From Blastopirellula retiformator (GTDB lineage: Bacteria > Planctomycetota > Planctomycetia > Pirellulales > Pirellulaceae): a stretch of DNA of 64,000 nucleotides. Positions 17,452 to 31,375 of this stretch are shown here, piece by piece. The first letter of the stretch is position 1, and each line of letters starts with the position of its first letter. Location: positions 186,001 to 250,000 of the forward strand of contig NZ_SJPF01000001.1 in assembly GCF_007859755.1 (NCBI RefSeq), written 5' to 3'. The notes below the pieces were generated by a model that saw only the letters and a list, made by a program, of their open reading frames with translations, did no database searches and was not told the DNA's origin. The position numbers and the translations under genes are program-made.

Positions 17452-17483
17452 TAGCAGTCCGTTGATTTTCCAACAGGCAGCTA
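17452..17483. repeat. MITE-like repeat, copy 3 (32-bp deletion remnant)
   Basis: TAGCAGTCCGTTGATTTTC joins directly to CAACAGGCAGCTA, that is, the two ends of the repeat at 4441 and 62676 with the middle missing. In copy 2 the same joints read GATTTTC at the left and CATTTTCC at the right, so recombination between the short ATTTTC direct repeats explains the deletion exactly. Confidence 0.75.
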
Positions 17484-17644
17484 GAGCGGTTTTCTTCAAT
17501 CTTTAGCGTTCTGGCTGGTTGCGGCCGCGCTGGTCGGCGTTGACCTGCATCGACGAATCCTTGAGGATTCGCCTGCTTCGGTCGCCTTGACCAGCTTGCC
17601 TCACCAACGCCAGAAACGCTACAGCTATCAGAAAAACGCTCTAG
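17481..17644. repeat. 164-bp imperfect inverted-repeat element
   Basis: The ends read CTAGAGCGGTTTTCTTC... and ...GAAAAACGCTCTAG, an imperfect inverted repeat of about 33 bp that includes AGCGTTCTGG/CCAGAAACGCT. Inside, GCTGGTC pairs with GACCAGC and CGAATCC with GGATTCG, so nearly the whole unit folds into one branched hairpin. It abuts the 32-bp remnant at 17452 and shares its CTAG. The TAG stop of the gene at 17641-17988 lies inside the right arm. No second copy is in the window. Confidence 0.65.
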
Positions 17645-17988
17645 GCGTTGAGTTCGCCCAAGAAGTCGGCCAGTTCGACGAACTTGCCCGCTTGCACCTG
17701 TTCGACGCGTAATTGTGCGTCGGGCCAGCCGAGGGTACGGACGAGTTGCTCTAGCGGCGCGGCGCGGTAGTCGCCGGTCAGATCGACGCGCAGCACGCGG
17801 TCATCTCGATCGTAGACGACGCCGTCGAGTTGCCAACTTTGGTCTTCGGCAACCCAGACGAACGACCCGTCTGGTTCAAAAAACATCCGCGGCCAGTCGG
17901 ACCAGATCGCTTCGACCTGTTCGAAACTGACGGGGAACAAACCGGCGGTGGGATCGGGATGGAGTGAGATGGGGGAGCTGTCGCTCAC
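17641..17988 (-). CDS. Hypothetical protein coupled to cutA
   Basis: About 115 residues from a GTG at 17988, whose GTGA overlaps the cutA stop; this is why I prefer it to the ATG at 18018, which would overlap cutA by 34 bases. The protein is small and soluble (LFPVSFEQVEAIWSDWPRMF, FEPDGSFVWVAEDQSWQLDG, VVYDRDDRVLRVDLTGDYRA). No known motif is present. The four-base overlap implies translational coupling to cutA. The stop codon is supplied by the repeat at 17481-17644, so the C-terminus may have changed when that element arrived. Confidence 0.7.
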   Translation of the reverse strand: MSDSSPISLHPDPTAGLFPVSFEQVEAIWSDWPRMFFEPDGSFVWVAEDQSWQLDGVVYDRDDRVLRVDLTGDYRAAPLEQLVRTLGWPDAQLRVEQVQAGKFVELADFLGELNA

Positions 17989-18308
17989 GATTCGGTTCCG
18001 ACTTGGTCGTTGAGCCAACTGAGGTAGTTAATCGAGCCATGCACGATCGGTACTGCGACCAGTTCGGGCACGTCGTACGAGTGAATTTGTTCGACCGTCT
18101 GGGCGATTTCTTTGAACCGTTTCGCCTCGGTCTTGATGACGCACAGGACTTCTTCCGATTGAGAGATCTTCCCGCGCCAATTGTAAACGCTGCGAACGCC
18201 CGGCATGATTTGCACGCAGGCCGCCAGCCGTCCGCTAACCAACGCATCGGCAATGTGCTCCGCTTCTTCCATGCTCGCAGCGGTTGTGTAGATGATGATC
18301 GCTTCCAT
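17985..18308 (-). CDS. cutA: Divalent-cation tolerance protein CutA
   Basis: 107 residues, full length for CutA, a small trimeric cytoplasmic protein with a PII-like ferredoxin fold. It is linked to copper and other divalent-metal tolerance, though its molecular role is still debated. The family's landmarks are present: IIIYTTAASMEEAEHIADALVSGRLAACVQI, the SVYNWRGKI core with W and the KISQSEEVLCVIKT strand, and HSYDVPELVAVPI near the C-terminus. It overlaps the next gene by four bases (GTGA). Confidence 0.95.
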   Translation of the reverse strand: MEAIIIYTTAASMEEAEHIADALVSGRLAACVQIMPGVRSVYNWRGKISQSEEVLCVIKTEAKRFKEIAQTVEQIHSYDVPELVAVPIVHGSINYLSWLNDQVGTES

Positions 18309-18451
18309 GATTGGAAACTCGCCGTTAAGGAGGGGACGAACCAGGAATATGGTAACTATTCATAATCTACTCTTCTGGTAGTCGTTGCCCCAGCGAATAC
18401 AATCTGCGGATTGCCGAAGCGATCGGCAAACATTTTTCGCCGTGCTCGCGA

Positions 18452-19888
18452 CTAGTGCGCGAATCGAGAAGCGGGGCTGCCTGACTGAAAGAAGTGGGGC
18501 CGGTCGATCTTACCCGATTTCGAGGAAGCGATCATGCCTACGGGCGAAGCCGTTTCAGCGCCATCGACCCGAATCTGGCGGATCGTCGAAGAGGCGGAAC
18601 CAAGCATGCTTGACCAGGTTTCGTAAGGACGACCATGCCGCTCGTCTCCTTGATAGAAGGCGAGAAGATTGATCGAGTCGCTGGCGACCAGCTGCCCGCC
18701 AGGTTGGGCAAGCGTCGTCGCGTCATACGTGCGACGCCACGATCCGCTGTTGAAGTAGATTTGATTCAGGACGAAGCCGTCGGCGTAGCTCGCTTCCAGC
18801 GGAGTCGCCATTGCCCGATGGGTGTGACCATAGACGACGTACTTGGCGCGACGGTTGCGAAATTCGGACTCAGTCAACGCATTGGCGAGCAACGAATCTG
18901 CGTGCGGCGCGTCGTCCTTACGATGTAGCAAGAACCGACCAGCCAATTGATCGACGTCGATCGAATCGCTCCACCGCTGCGATCGGAACCAAGAGGCGTC
19001 GAGGATCTCTTCGATCTGCTGATCCCACAAGGTGCGCAGTTCGTATTGCAACGAGCGCTTGGCCCCGCAGCTGCGCTGAATCGCGTTGACCAGCATCGTC
19101 GGCATGATCTCGAGCGGACGGACGTCGGTCAGTTCCTCGAGCGCTAGGATCAGATCGAGCGGCAGGTCGCCGCCAAACTTTTCGGCGGCCGATTGGACGA
19201 ATCGCATCGCTCCTTCGATCACCAGCGCGTCGGCCAGGCTGCTCTCGTCGCGTCGGCCGCGAAAACTGAGCGGATCAAAGATGTCGCCATGCCGCGCGTA
19301 GACCCGGTGCTTGGCCAAAGTGCGGGCCAACTGCGGAGACTCGCTGGGGTCGTGCGGGAACGGAGCGTCGGGCACGTTGGCCAGGCCCATCGCCTGACAG
19401 ATCTTGCGGCGGACTGCGTTCATCGCGTCGCCATCGCGATAGAGAAGCCAATCGGCGTCGCCAATCATGTAATACAGACGGACCGGCACCGGCTGCAGCG
19501 GCACGTCGAAGGCAGGCTTGCCGTCGTTGGTCGCCATCGGAATGCGAATCGCGCCGCGATTGGCGAGCGACTCGAGCAGTGCGATGGAGTCCTGATTGTG
19601 ATCGAGAATGTCGGCGACGATCGAGGACGTTTGCGCGGCCGTCGCACTTTCGCCCGACCAGGGCCGAACCAGCCCTGATAACCAAGCGGCGCTGTTGACC
19701 AGATCGAGTACGTCCCCCAACAGCACGATATCGATACCATCCAGGGGGCGATAACGATCGTCCGATCGCCACGAAGCGCGGACCGCCATATCCTGCATCC
19801 GTTCGACGAACATCCGAAACGCATCCGCATCGAGCGTGCGAGCCGTCGTTCCATCGGTCAAATGAAGATCACTAACGATGACGAGCAT
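18452..19888 (-). CDS. Calcineurin-like metallophosphoesterase
   Basis: 478 residues from the ATG at 19888, chosen because an AGGGGGAAG ribosome site precedes it and the metal motif begins at once (MLVIVSDLHLTDG). Further metallophosphoesterase signatures are VLLGDVLDLVNSA, YARHGDIFDP and the C-terminal VYGHTHRAM. Together they supply the Asp, His and Asn ligands of a two-metal site. It hydrolyses some phosphoester; the substrate is unknown. It is longer than a minimal domain owing to helical insertions. It is divergent from the cytochrome gene at 20056, so the 167-bp gap between them probably holds both promoters. Confidence 0.88.
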   Translation of the reverse strand: MLVIVSDLHLTDGTTARTLDADAFRMFVERMQDMAVRASWRSDDRYRPLDGIDIVLLGDVLDLVNSAAWLSGLVRPWSGESATAAQTSSIVADILDHNQDSIALLESLANRGAIRIPMATNDGKPAFDVPLQPVPVRLYYMIGDADWLLYRDGDAMNAVRRKICQAMGLANVPDAPFPHDPSESPQLARTLAKHRVYARHGDIFDPLSFRGRRDESSLADALVIEGAMRFVQSAAEKFGGDLPLDLILALEELTDVRPLEIMPTMLVNAIQRSCGAKRSLQYELRTLWDQQIEEILDASWFRSQRWSDSIDVDQLAGRFLLHRKDDAPHADSLLANALTESEFRNRRAKYVVYGHTHRAMATPLEASYADGFVLNQIYFNSGSWRRTYDATTLAQPGGQLVASDSINLLAFYQGDERHGRPYETWSSMLGSASSTIRQIRVDGAETASPVGMIASSKSGKIDRPHFFQSGSPASRFAH

Positions 19889-20055
19889 GTGCTTCCCCCT
19901 TTCTGGTTTTTGCGAGCCTTCTGCGCACAACCCGTCGTCCTTTTTCGGAATCCGGTCGTAGGGAACGTGAAGCATATTCCGAGAATTCGGCCGACAATCG
20001 CTAGAGAAGCGACTTACAATAAGGAAACCGCCCGTTTTTGCTAGCAAAGCCTGCG

Positions 20056-21876
20056 ATGCACGCTTCTTCTTCCACTCCATTTCGATCCGCGCTGCTGATC
20101 TTCGCCCTGGTCCTGGGGGCGGTCTTGCTAGCGTGCGCCTGGAGCGCGGCGGACGGACCGAAAGTGACCCGCCACGCGGTGAAGGTCGATCTGCCGCAGC
20201 CAGTGGCGGCCGACGGGTACGTCGGGTCGAAGTCGTGCCTGGAGTGTCACGCGTCGCAGTGCCAATCCTGGGACGCTTCGCACCATCGCCGCATGACGCA
20301 GTTGGCCGATCCGCAGTCGGTGCTGGCGCCGTTTGATGGACGGACGATGAGCCTGTATGGCCAAGAGTACTGTGTTAGCGAGCGGGAGGAGCAGTACTGG
20401 GTTGAGATGCCGAACCTGTACGGCGATACGGCCGCCGAGCCGCGGATCGAACGCCCGATCGTGATGACGACCGGTTCGCATAACGAGCAAGTCTATTGGT
20501 TCCCCAGCGACGGCGGTTCGCTACGGATGTTTCCCTGGGCGTATCAAGTTCGGGCGGCGAAATGGATGCCAGTCGACGCAATCTTTGTGACTCCGCCGAA
20601 AGACGCCGTCGCGAAACGCCCAACTTGGGATCATCGCTGCGTGCAGTGCCATACGACCCATCCTCGTTCGCACAAGTTTGATCTATCGCGACCGGCCGAA
20701 GTGGCTGATCTGGCGATCTCTTGCGAGGCGTGTCACGGTCCGGGCGAAGCGCATGTCGTCGCCGCCAAAGCGGGTAACGGAGCGGTGGGCATCGTCAATC
20801 CTGCCAACTTGACCCACCGCCGCTCTTCGGAAGTGTGCGGGCAATGCCACAGCGTACACACCACCTTCGGCGACGATCAGGCCCATCAGCTCGACGCCGC
20901 TGGTTGCAGTTTTCGCCCCGGCGACGATCTGTCGGAGGCGAAGAAGCTGCTGACCGATGGCTCGGTCGAACAGTTTTGGGCTGATGGCATGGTACGGGTG
21001 TCAGGACGCGAATACACCGGACTGCGGGAGTCGAAGTGTTACCAACAAGGAGAAATCTCCTGCGTCACGTGTCACCAAATGCATCAGACGGCTGATGATC
21101 ATCGGCCAGCCGCCGAGTGGGCCAATGATCAACTCGGGCCCGAGGCGCTGACCAATCAGACTTGCACGCAGTGTCACGCCAAGATCGCCGACGATGTCCC
21201 TGCACATACGCATCATGCCGCCAACTCCAGCGGCAGCCAATGCGTCAACTGTCACATGCCGCATACGGCGTTTGGTTTGCTGAAGGCGTCGCGCAGTCAT
21301 TGGATCGATAGCCCGCGGGTGACGCCGATGAGCCAGTCAATCGACTGGAACTCTACGCGGCCGAACGCGTGCAATCTTTGCCACTTGGACAAGAGCCTCG
21401 GCTGGTCGGCCGAACATCTCGAGACCTGGTTCAACCAAGAGCCGCCGCAACTACCGGAAGATGAACAGCAGGTCGCTGCGTCAATCTTGTGGATGATCCG
21501 CGGAGACGCCGGACAGCGGGCGCTGTTGGCGTGGCACTACCGTTGGCCAACGGCGCAAGAGGCGAGCGGCACGGCCTGGATGGCGCCCTTTGTGGCGCAG
21601 CTGCTGGATGATCCTTACGCCGCGGTTCGCTTTGTCGCGGGACGAACGGTGGAGCAGCTGCCTGGCTACGCCGACTTTGCGTATGACTCATTGGCCAGCG
21701 AAGCGGCCCTGCAAGAACGGGCCGCCGCTTTGCTGCGACAATGGAACGAGGCGGCGAAACCGGAGTCGATTCGCCGCGCAGAGTTATTGATCAACGCCGA
21801 GGGAAAACTGGACGAAGACCAGATCGAACTGCTACGGCTCTTCCGCGACGAGCGTCCGGTCAATCTCGCGGAGTGA
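20056..21876 (+). CDS. Octaheme c-type cytochrome
   Basis: 606 residues from the ATG at 20056 (an in-frame TTG at 20038 is less likely). After a signal anchor (ALLIFALVLGAVLLACAW) come eight CxxCH heme sites: CLECH, CVQCH, CEACH, CGQCH, CVTCH, CTQCH, CVNCH and CNLCH. The first lies in the SKSCLECHASQCQSWDASHH context typical of the cytochrome c554-like multiheme family. A C-terminal helical segment without hemes follows (LLDDPYAAVRFVAGRTVEQL). It should work in the periplasm (paryphoplasm) in electron transfer; whether it is an enzyme cannot be told. Its stop is three bases from the nagB stop. Confidence 0.92.
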   Translation: MHASSSTPFRSALLIFALVLGAVLLACAWSAADGPKVTRHAVKVDLPQPVAADGYVGSKSCLECHASQCQSWDASHHRRMTQLADPQSVLAPFDGRTMSLYGQEYCVSEREEQYWVEMPNLYGDTAAEPRIERPIVMTTGSHNEQVYWFPSDGGSLRMFPWAYQVRAAKWMPVDAIFVTPPKDAVAKRPTWDHRCVQCHTTHPRSHKFDLSRPAEVADLAISCEACHGPGEAHVVAAKAGNGAVGIVNPANLTHRRSSEVCGQCHSVHTTFGDDQAHQLDAAGCSFRPGDDLSEAKKLLTDGSVEQFWADGMVRVSGREYTGLRESKCYQQGEISCVTCHQMHQTADDHRPAAEWANDQLGPEALTNQTCTQCHAKIADDVPAHTHHAANSSGSQCVNCHMPHTAFGLLKASRSHWIDSPRVTPMSQSIDWNSTRPNACNLCHLDKSLGWSAEHLETWFNQEPPQLPEDEQQVAASILWMIRGDAGQRALLAWHYRWPTAQEASGTAWMAPFVAQLLDDPYAAVRFVAGRTVEQLPGYADFAYDSLASEAALQERAAALLRQWNEAAKPESIRRAELLINAEGKLDEDQIELLRLFRDERPVNLAE

Positions 21877-21879
21877 TCG

Positions 21880-22686
21880 TTACGCTTCTTCGATCCAAGG
21901 GAGCTTGCCGGTCTCGAGCATGCGGTGGGCGTTTTCCACTTCTTCGTAGTATTCACGCCGGGCCAGTTTCGACGCGGCCGCTTCGTCCAAGACGACGACC
22001 ACCTCGCGGTGCAGTTGCAACGCGCTGGCGGTGACCTGGGCGGTGACCGGACCTTCGACCGTGGCGGCGATCGCTTCGGCCTTGTTTTCGCCAAAGGCGA
22101 GCAGCAGACAGCGGCGCGATTCGAGAATCGTACCGACACCCATCGTGATCGCCAGTTTGGGGACCGCTTTCTCGCTGCCGAAGAACCGGGCGTTGTCGCG
22201 GACCGTCTCTGGCGCCAGCGTTTTCAAACGGGTTCGGCTGCCGAGCGACGAGCCTGGTTCGTTGAAGGCGATGTGACCATCGGTGCCGATGCCCAGGACT
22301 TGCAGTTCGATTCCGCCGGCGTCTTCGATCAGCTGTTCGTATCGTTCGCCATACTTCTCGAAATCGAGCGCCCGGCCGTCGGGGACGTTGGTGTTGCGGA
22401 CATCGACGTTGATGTGGTCGAACAGGTTCTTCTGCATGAAATAGCGATAGCTTTGCTCATGCGAGGGGGGAAGTCCGACGTACTCGTCGAGGTTGAAGGT
22501 GGTAACGCGGGAGAAGTCGAGCCCTTCCTCTTGATGCATTCGGATTAGTTCGCCGTACAGCTTCAGCGGGGTGCCGCCGGTTGCTAGCCCCAAGGTGCAG
22601 ACCGGTTTTTGGCGAACCAGGCGGGCCACCATCTGGGCGGCTCGGCGGCTGGCGGCTTCAGGGGTCGATTCGATGATGACGCGCAC
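21880..22686 (-). CDS. nagB: Glucosamine-6-phosphate deaminase
   Basis: 268 residues, the usual length. It converts glucosamine-6-phosphate to fructose-6-phosphate and ammonia, feeding amino sugars into glycolysis. The GTG at 22686 gives the canonical start (MRVIIESTPEAASRRAA) with AGGAG upstream; the open frame continues 56 codons further but without homology. Signatures are LGLATGGTPLKLYGEL, TFNLDEYVGLPP (catalytic Asp), GIGTDGHIAFNEPG (catalytic His) and SRTRLKTL. No nagA or transporter is adjacent. Confidence 0.95.
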   Translation of the reverse strand: MRVIIESTPEAASRRAAQMVARLVRQKPVCTLGLATGGTPLKLYGELIRMHQEEGLDFSRVTTFNLDEYVGLPPSHEQSYRYFMQKNLFDHINVDVRNTNVPDGRALDFEKYGERYEQLIEDAGGIELQVLGIGTDGHIAFNEPGSSLGSRTRLKTLAPETVRDNARFFGSEKAVPKLAITMGVGTILESRRCLLLAFGENKAEAIAATVEGPVTAQVTASALQLHREVVVVLDEAAASKLARREYYEEVENAHRMLETGKLPWIEEA

Positions 22687-22930
22687 TGGGAAAACTCCTA
22701 GCGTGTGGGGCGAACAAGGCTGACGCCGCGACTTGGCGGCGGATCCCCGCCCTGACGCCGATCGGCGAGCAAAGCGAGAACTTTGATAATACGCGCTGGA
22801 TGGGGCAAACAAAAGAGACTGCAAAAACCCGACAACATTCGGCGCAGAATTCATCTGGCGATCAAACCCCGCTGCTGTCTATAATCGCCCGCCCAAGGAA
22901 CGCGCAGGCCAAAACAAGGAGGTTTCGACC

Positions 22931-23758
22931 ATGCGATCGATCGCAGTACTCAATCAAAAGGGTGGCGTTGGTAAAACGACGACCGCCGTCAATCTCGCCG
23001 CTGGTTTGGCTCGTGCTGGAATGCGCGTTTGCGTGATCGATCTCGATCCGCAGGCTCACGCCTCGTTGCATCTGGGATTGGGCGTCGCCAGTGGACACGA
23101 ATCGGTATATGAAGTTTTGGTTGGGGATGCGTCCTTGGCCGACGTCCGCAAGCAAGTCGCCGAGAACCTATGGGTGATTCCGGCCCATCTCGACCTGGCC
23201 GCCGCCGAAATGGAACTGGCCGGCGAAGTGGGTCGTGAGGTGATCCTGTGCGACAAGCTGGAAGCGGACGACATGGAGTTCGACTACCTGATTGTCGACT
23301 GTCCGCCGAGCCTGGGCGTATTGACGCTCAACGCGTTGGCCGCGGTGACCGAAGTCTTCCTGCCGCTGCAGCCGCACTTTTTGGCGCTGCATGGTTTGAG
23401 CAAGCTGCTGCGAACGGTCGACATCGTCGCTCGCCGCATCAACAATAATCTGCGTCTGACCGGCGTCGTCCTCTGCCTGTTTGAAAAGAGCACGCGATTG
23501 GCGGGCGAAGTGGCCGGCGACGTTGATCAATTCTTTGGCAATGGCGCCGGAGCGAATACCGCGTGGGCGGATGCGAAAGTGTTCCGCACGCGGATCCGCC
23601 GCAACATCCGTCTTGCCGAAGCGCCGAGCTTTGGACAGGCGATCTTCGAGTACGACGGCGATTCCAACGGCGCCGAAGACTACGCGAACTTGGCTCGCGA
23701 AGTGCTTGGCCTGGCGGTCGCCAATGCCGAACAACCAAAACTGGCCGGCGCCGCGTAG
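22931..23758 (+). CDS. parA: ParA/Soj family partition ATPase
   Basis: 275 residues. The deviant Walker A motif KGGVGKTT is at residues 10-17, Walker A' is in CVIDLDPQAHAS and Walker B is in FDYLIVDCPPS. It dimerises on ATP and binds DNA non-specifically, usually working with a ParB protein on chromosome or cargo positioning. AGGAGG precedes the ATG. No parB or parS-like site is nearby, so this is an orphan ParA whose cargo is unknown. The Ala-rich C-terminus is slightly extended. Confidence 0.92.
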   Translation: MRSIAVLNQKGGVGKTTTAVNLAAGLARAGMRVCVIDLDPQAHASLHLGLGVASGHESVYEVLVGDASLADVRKQVAENLWVIPAHLDLAAAEMELAGEVGREVILCDKLEADDMEFDYLIVDCPPSLGVLTLNALAAVTEVFLPLQPHFLALHGLSKLLRTVDIVARRINNNLRLTGVVLCLFEKSTRLAGEVAGDVDQFFGNGAGANTAWADAKVFRTRIRRNIRLAEAPSFGQAIFEYDGDSNGAEDYANLAREVLGLAVANAEQPKLAGAA

Positions 23759-23839
23759 GTAGAAAGCGGCGGTCGCTCGACAGGTCGATTCGATTAGAAT
23801 GGATGGTTTCATCCTTGACTTGCGCAAGCGACCGGCGAC

Positions 23840-24511
23840 GTGCGTACCTTTATAAAATGGCTGTTCTTGATCGGCGTCCTGCTTCTGGCGCCGGTCGTCC
23901 CGCTATTGTTTTGGGAAGCGGAAGCCGAAGCGGTGATCGTCCAGTGGAGCGAGCAGCCGCCATCGCCGCTACTGACGGCGGGAATCGTCTTTTCGCTGTT
24001 GGCGGCCGATATCTTTCTGCCGGTTCCCTCCAGCGTCGTCAGCACCTTGGCGGGTTCGCAGCTGGGGACCGTGGGCGGAACGCTCGTCTGTTGGGCCGGA
24101 ATGACGGCCGGCGCCGTGATCGCGTTCGCGCTGGCGCGGAAGTTTGGCGATCCGATCGTGCGGCGGTACTCGAAAGCGGAGGACCTGCTGGCGATGCGCA
24201 AGGTGGCCGATCGGATCGGACCTTGGGGGATCGCATTGACGCGGGCGCTGCCGATTTTGGCCGAAGCGATGGTGTTGCTGTTGGGAGCGAGTCGGCTGAC
24301 GTGGCGAAAGTTCTTGCCGCCGACGCTACTTGCCAATTTGGGTATCGCCCTGGCGTACGCCGCCCTGGGAGAACTGGCGGCGCAGCACGAGTGGATCTTG
24401 GTCGCGGCGGGCATTAGCGCCGCCGCGCCGCTTCTCCTAACTTGGTTCTTTCGCCGTCACTTGCGGCAGGCTACGGACGAACCGTCTGGCGACCAATCGA
24501 GTAGTACGTAA
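23840..24511 (+). CDS. DedA/VTT-domain membrane protein
   Basis: 223 residues from a GTG at 23840. Transmembrane helices surround the VTT (SNARE-associated Golgi) domain: [20 protein letters not shown] with the acidic and proline residues typical of Ded[18 protein letters not shown], the conserved [19 protein letters not shown] and a terminal helix. DedA proteins act in the inner membrane as lipid scramblases or transporters. The last 41 bases overlap the 3' end of the convergent dehydrogenase gene. Confidence 0.85.
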   Translation: MRTFIKWLFLIGVLLLAPVVPLLFWEAEAEAVIVQWSEQPPSPLLTAGIVFSLLAADIFLPVPSSVVSTLAGSQLGTVGGTLVCWAGMTAGAVIAFALARKFGDPIVRRYSKAEDLLAMRKVADRIGPWGIALTRALPILAEAMVLLLGASRLTWRKFLPPTLLANLGIALAYAALGELAAQHEWILVAAGISAAAPLLLTWFFRRHLRQATDEPSGDQSSST

Positions 24512-25784
24512 AGCCGAGGTCTTTCATCGTTGCACAGTCGTACAGGTTGCGCCCGTCGAAGATGACCGGCGCACTCAAGAGACGCTTCACTTCGTTCATG
24601 TCGGGCTGACGGAACTCGGCCCATTCGGTGTTGATCGCCAGGGCGTCGGCGCCTTCCAGCGTTTCGAGCGGCAGATCGCAATAGATCAGTTTGTCGCCGT
24701 AAATCGCCGCAACGTTTTCGGTCGCTTCCGGGTCGTGCACCCGGACCTTGGCGCCGGCGGCGAGTAGCTTCTCGATCAAGACCAGCGCCGGCGCTTCGCG
24801 AATGTCGTCGGTCCGCGGTTTGAACGCCAGGCCCCAGATCGCGAACGTCTTGCCGGCGAGATCGTCGCTGTAGTAGTCATTGATCTTTTCGAGCAGCGTG
24901 CTCTTTTGCTCTTCGTTGATCTTATCGACCGCTTGCAACATGACCGGGTCGATACCGGCGCGAGCGAACATCGCTTCCAGCGCGCGAACGTCTTTGGGGA
25001 AACAGCTGCCGCCGTAACCGACGCCGGGGAAGAGGAACGAGAACCCGATGCGGCTGTCATGACCGATGCCGCGGCGAACGTCGTTGATATCGCCGCCGAG
25101 CTTTTCAGTCAGGTTGGCCATCGTATTGATGAAGCTGATCTTGGTGGCGAGCATCGCGTTGGCGACGTACTTGGTCAGCTCGGCGCTTTCGGGCGACATG
25201 ACCAGAAACGGCTTTTCGGTTCGCAAGAAGGGAGCGTAGAGACGCCGCAACTTCTCGCCGACCTTCTCATCCCGAACGCCCACGACAACGCGGTCCGGTT
25301 TCATGAAGTCGTCGATCGCCGCCCCTTCTTTCAGGAATTCGGGATTGCTGGCGACATGGCACTCGCGACCGGTCAGTTCTTTCAGCCGCGCGTAGGCCTG
25401 GGCGTTGGTACCGACCGGCACGGTGCTTTTGATCACGACGGCGGCGTCGGGCTGCAGGTGCGGCGCCAGGCCATCGACAACCGCCCATAAGGCCGACAGG
25501 TCGGCGGCGCCATCGTCGCCTTGCGGCGTGCCGACGCCCAGGTAAACCAACTCGGCGTCTTTGACCGCTGCGGCCAGATCGGTGGTGAAGAGCAACCGCC
25601 CCGCTTCGGAGTTGCGCACGACCAGCTCTTCCAGGCCTGGCTCGAAAATCGGGATTTTACCCTCTTGGAGCGCGGCGACTTTGGCGGCGTTGATATCGAC
25701 GCAGGTAACCTGATTTCCGCTGTCCGCAAAACAAGTACCCGTCACCAGACCGACATAGCCGGTCCCTACCATGGCGATTTTCAT
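24471..25784 (-). CDS. ugd: UDP-glucose/GDP-mannose dehydrogenase family protein
   Basis: 437 residues. It oxidises a nucleotide sugar, most likely UDP-glucose to UDP-glucuronate, with two NAD per turnover for envelope polysaccharide. The NAD-binding [15 protein letters not shown] motif is at the N-terminus. The middle domain has [23 protein letters not shown] and the catalytic cysteine region [16 protein letters not shown]. The C-terminal domain has [17 protein letters not shown]. The symbol is assigned by best family fit, and the substrate is not proven. It lies upstream of no gene on its strand and next to the gmd-rmd pair, consistent with a role in surface sugars. Confidence 0.93.
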   Translation of the reverse strand: MKIAMVGTGYVGLVTGTCFADSGNQVTCVDINAAKVAALQEGKIPIFEPGLEELVVRNSEAGRLLFTTDLAAAVKDAELVYLGVGTPQGDDGAADLSALWAVVDGLAPHLQPDAAVVIKSTVPVGTNAQAYARLKELTGRECHVASNPEFLKEGAAIDDFMKPDRVVVGVRDEKVGEKLRRLYAPFLRTEKPFLVMSPESAELTKYVANAMLATKISFINTMANLTEKLGGDINDVRRGIGHDSRIGFSFLFPGVGYGGSCFPKDVRALEAMFARAGIDPVMLQAVDKINEEQKSTLLEKINDYYSDDLAGKTFAIWGLAFKPRTDDIREAPALVLIEKLLAAGAKVRVHDPEATENVAAIYGDKLIYCDLPLETLEGADALAINTEWAEFRQPDMNEVKRLLSAPVIFDGRNLYDCATMKDLGFTYYSIGRQTVRP

Positions 25785-25899
25785 GACGTTCCGAATCTAC
25801 ACGCGAAGAGGAAAGAAGCGAAGGAAAGCATGGATTATACCGCAGAGCGGAAAAGCGGGTAAGCTCGCGTTGAGTTAGCCCAACCCGCCTTCAAGGCGG

Positions 25900-30586
<4,687 letters not shown>

Positions 30587-30829
30587 GCGACGATCCTTTC
30601 CGTGGAAACTTCAGGGCGGCGCTAAAGCGAGAAAGGCTTTGAAAGCGGCGCGAAGCACGGCAGCCGATGGTTGGCCGCCTAGATGGAATTTGTAGGGCCG
30701 ATTTTACCAGAATTTTATGGGGTCAACTAGCAGGGAACGCAGGTTTTGCTCTGTCGCAACCTACTGTGCTACAATGAGTTGCGACGCGACTTTTTCGCTC
30801 CTCCGGCGGGTCTCCTTTCCGTGCGAAAT

Positions 30830-31375
30830 ATGACTGAGTTTGAGCACCGCGGACAGGATCAAAACCGCTTGCCGGGAGTCCGGGAATTGGTCTTCTGGTT
30901 GGTGTTGGCGATCATCCTGGCGATGGGGCTGATTGGCCTGATCGTGGGAGTCGCCATTCACGAGGCGGCGCTCGCTGCTGACGGGGATCAGCAGCAGTGG
31001 GTCGAGACGACGCTTGCCATCGTGATCTTGTCGGCTCCGGTCCTGGCCCCGGCAGCCCTCTTTTACATGAGCGTCTGCTGCCGCATGAAAATGGCCGCGT
31101 TGGCGATGTCGATCGCCCTCGCGATTGCCGCGACCGGGGCGTTCTTTGGGATGCTGGCCGCCACGTTCTATTCCGAGGCGGCGACAGGAATGTTATTGGT
31201 GATCTTGGCCGTTATGCTGCGAGTCGGGCATCTAAACACCTGCTGGTACAAGGCCTTAGATCAGCAAGAGACGCCGCCGCGGGCCCAATTTCGCCGGCTC
31301 GACGCGGGACTGGCGGTTCTTTCGCTGGCGATTATTTCCGTTTCGGCCGCTTGGACTTGCACCTGGCAATGGTAG
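30830..31375 (+). CDS. Hypothetical membrane protein (first of a pair)
   Basis: 181 residues from the ATG at 30830, with a GTG at 30821 as an alternative. A hydrophilic N-terminus precedes helices FWLVLAIILAMGLIGLIVGV, LAIVILSAPVLAPAALFYMS, AALAMSIALAIAATGAFFGML, MLLVILAVMLRVG and LAVLSLAIISVSAAWT. No motif is known. Its last seven bases (ATGGTAG) contain the ATG of the next gene. The two proteins share the pattern LDQQ...PPRxxF before the last helix, which suggests an old tandem duplication. Confidence 0.72.
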   Translation: MTEFEHRGQDQNRLPGVRELVFWLVLAIILAMGLIGLIVGVAIHEAALAADGDQQQWVETTLAIVILSAPVLAPAALFYMSVCCRMKMAALAMSIALAIAATGAFFGMLAATFYSEAATGMLLVILAVMLRVGHLNTCWYKALDQQETPPRAQFRRLDAGLAVLSLAIISVSAAWTCTWQW

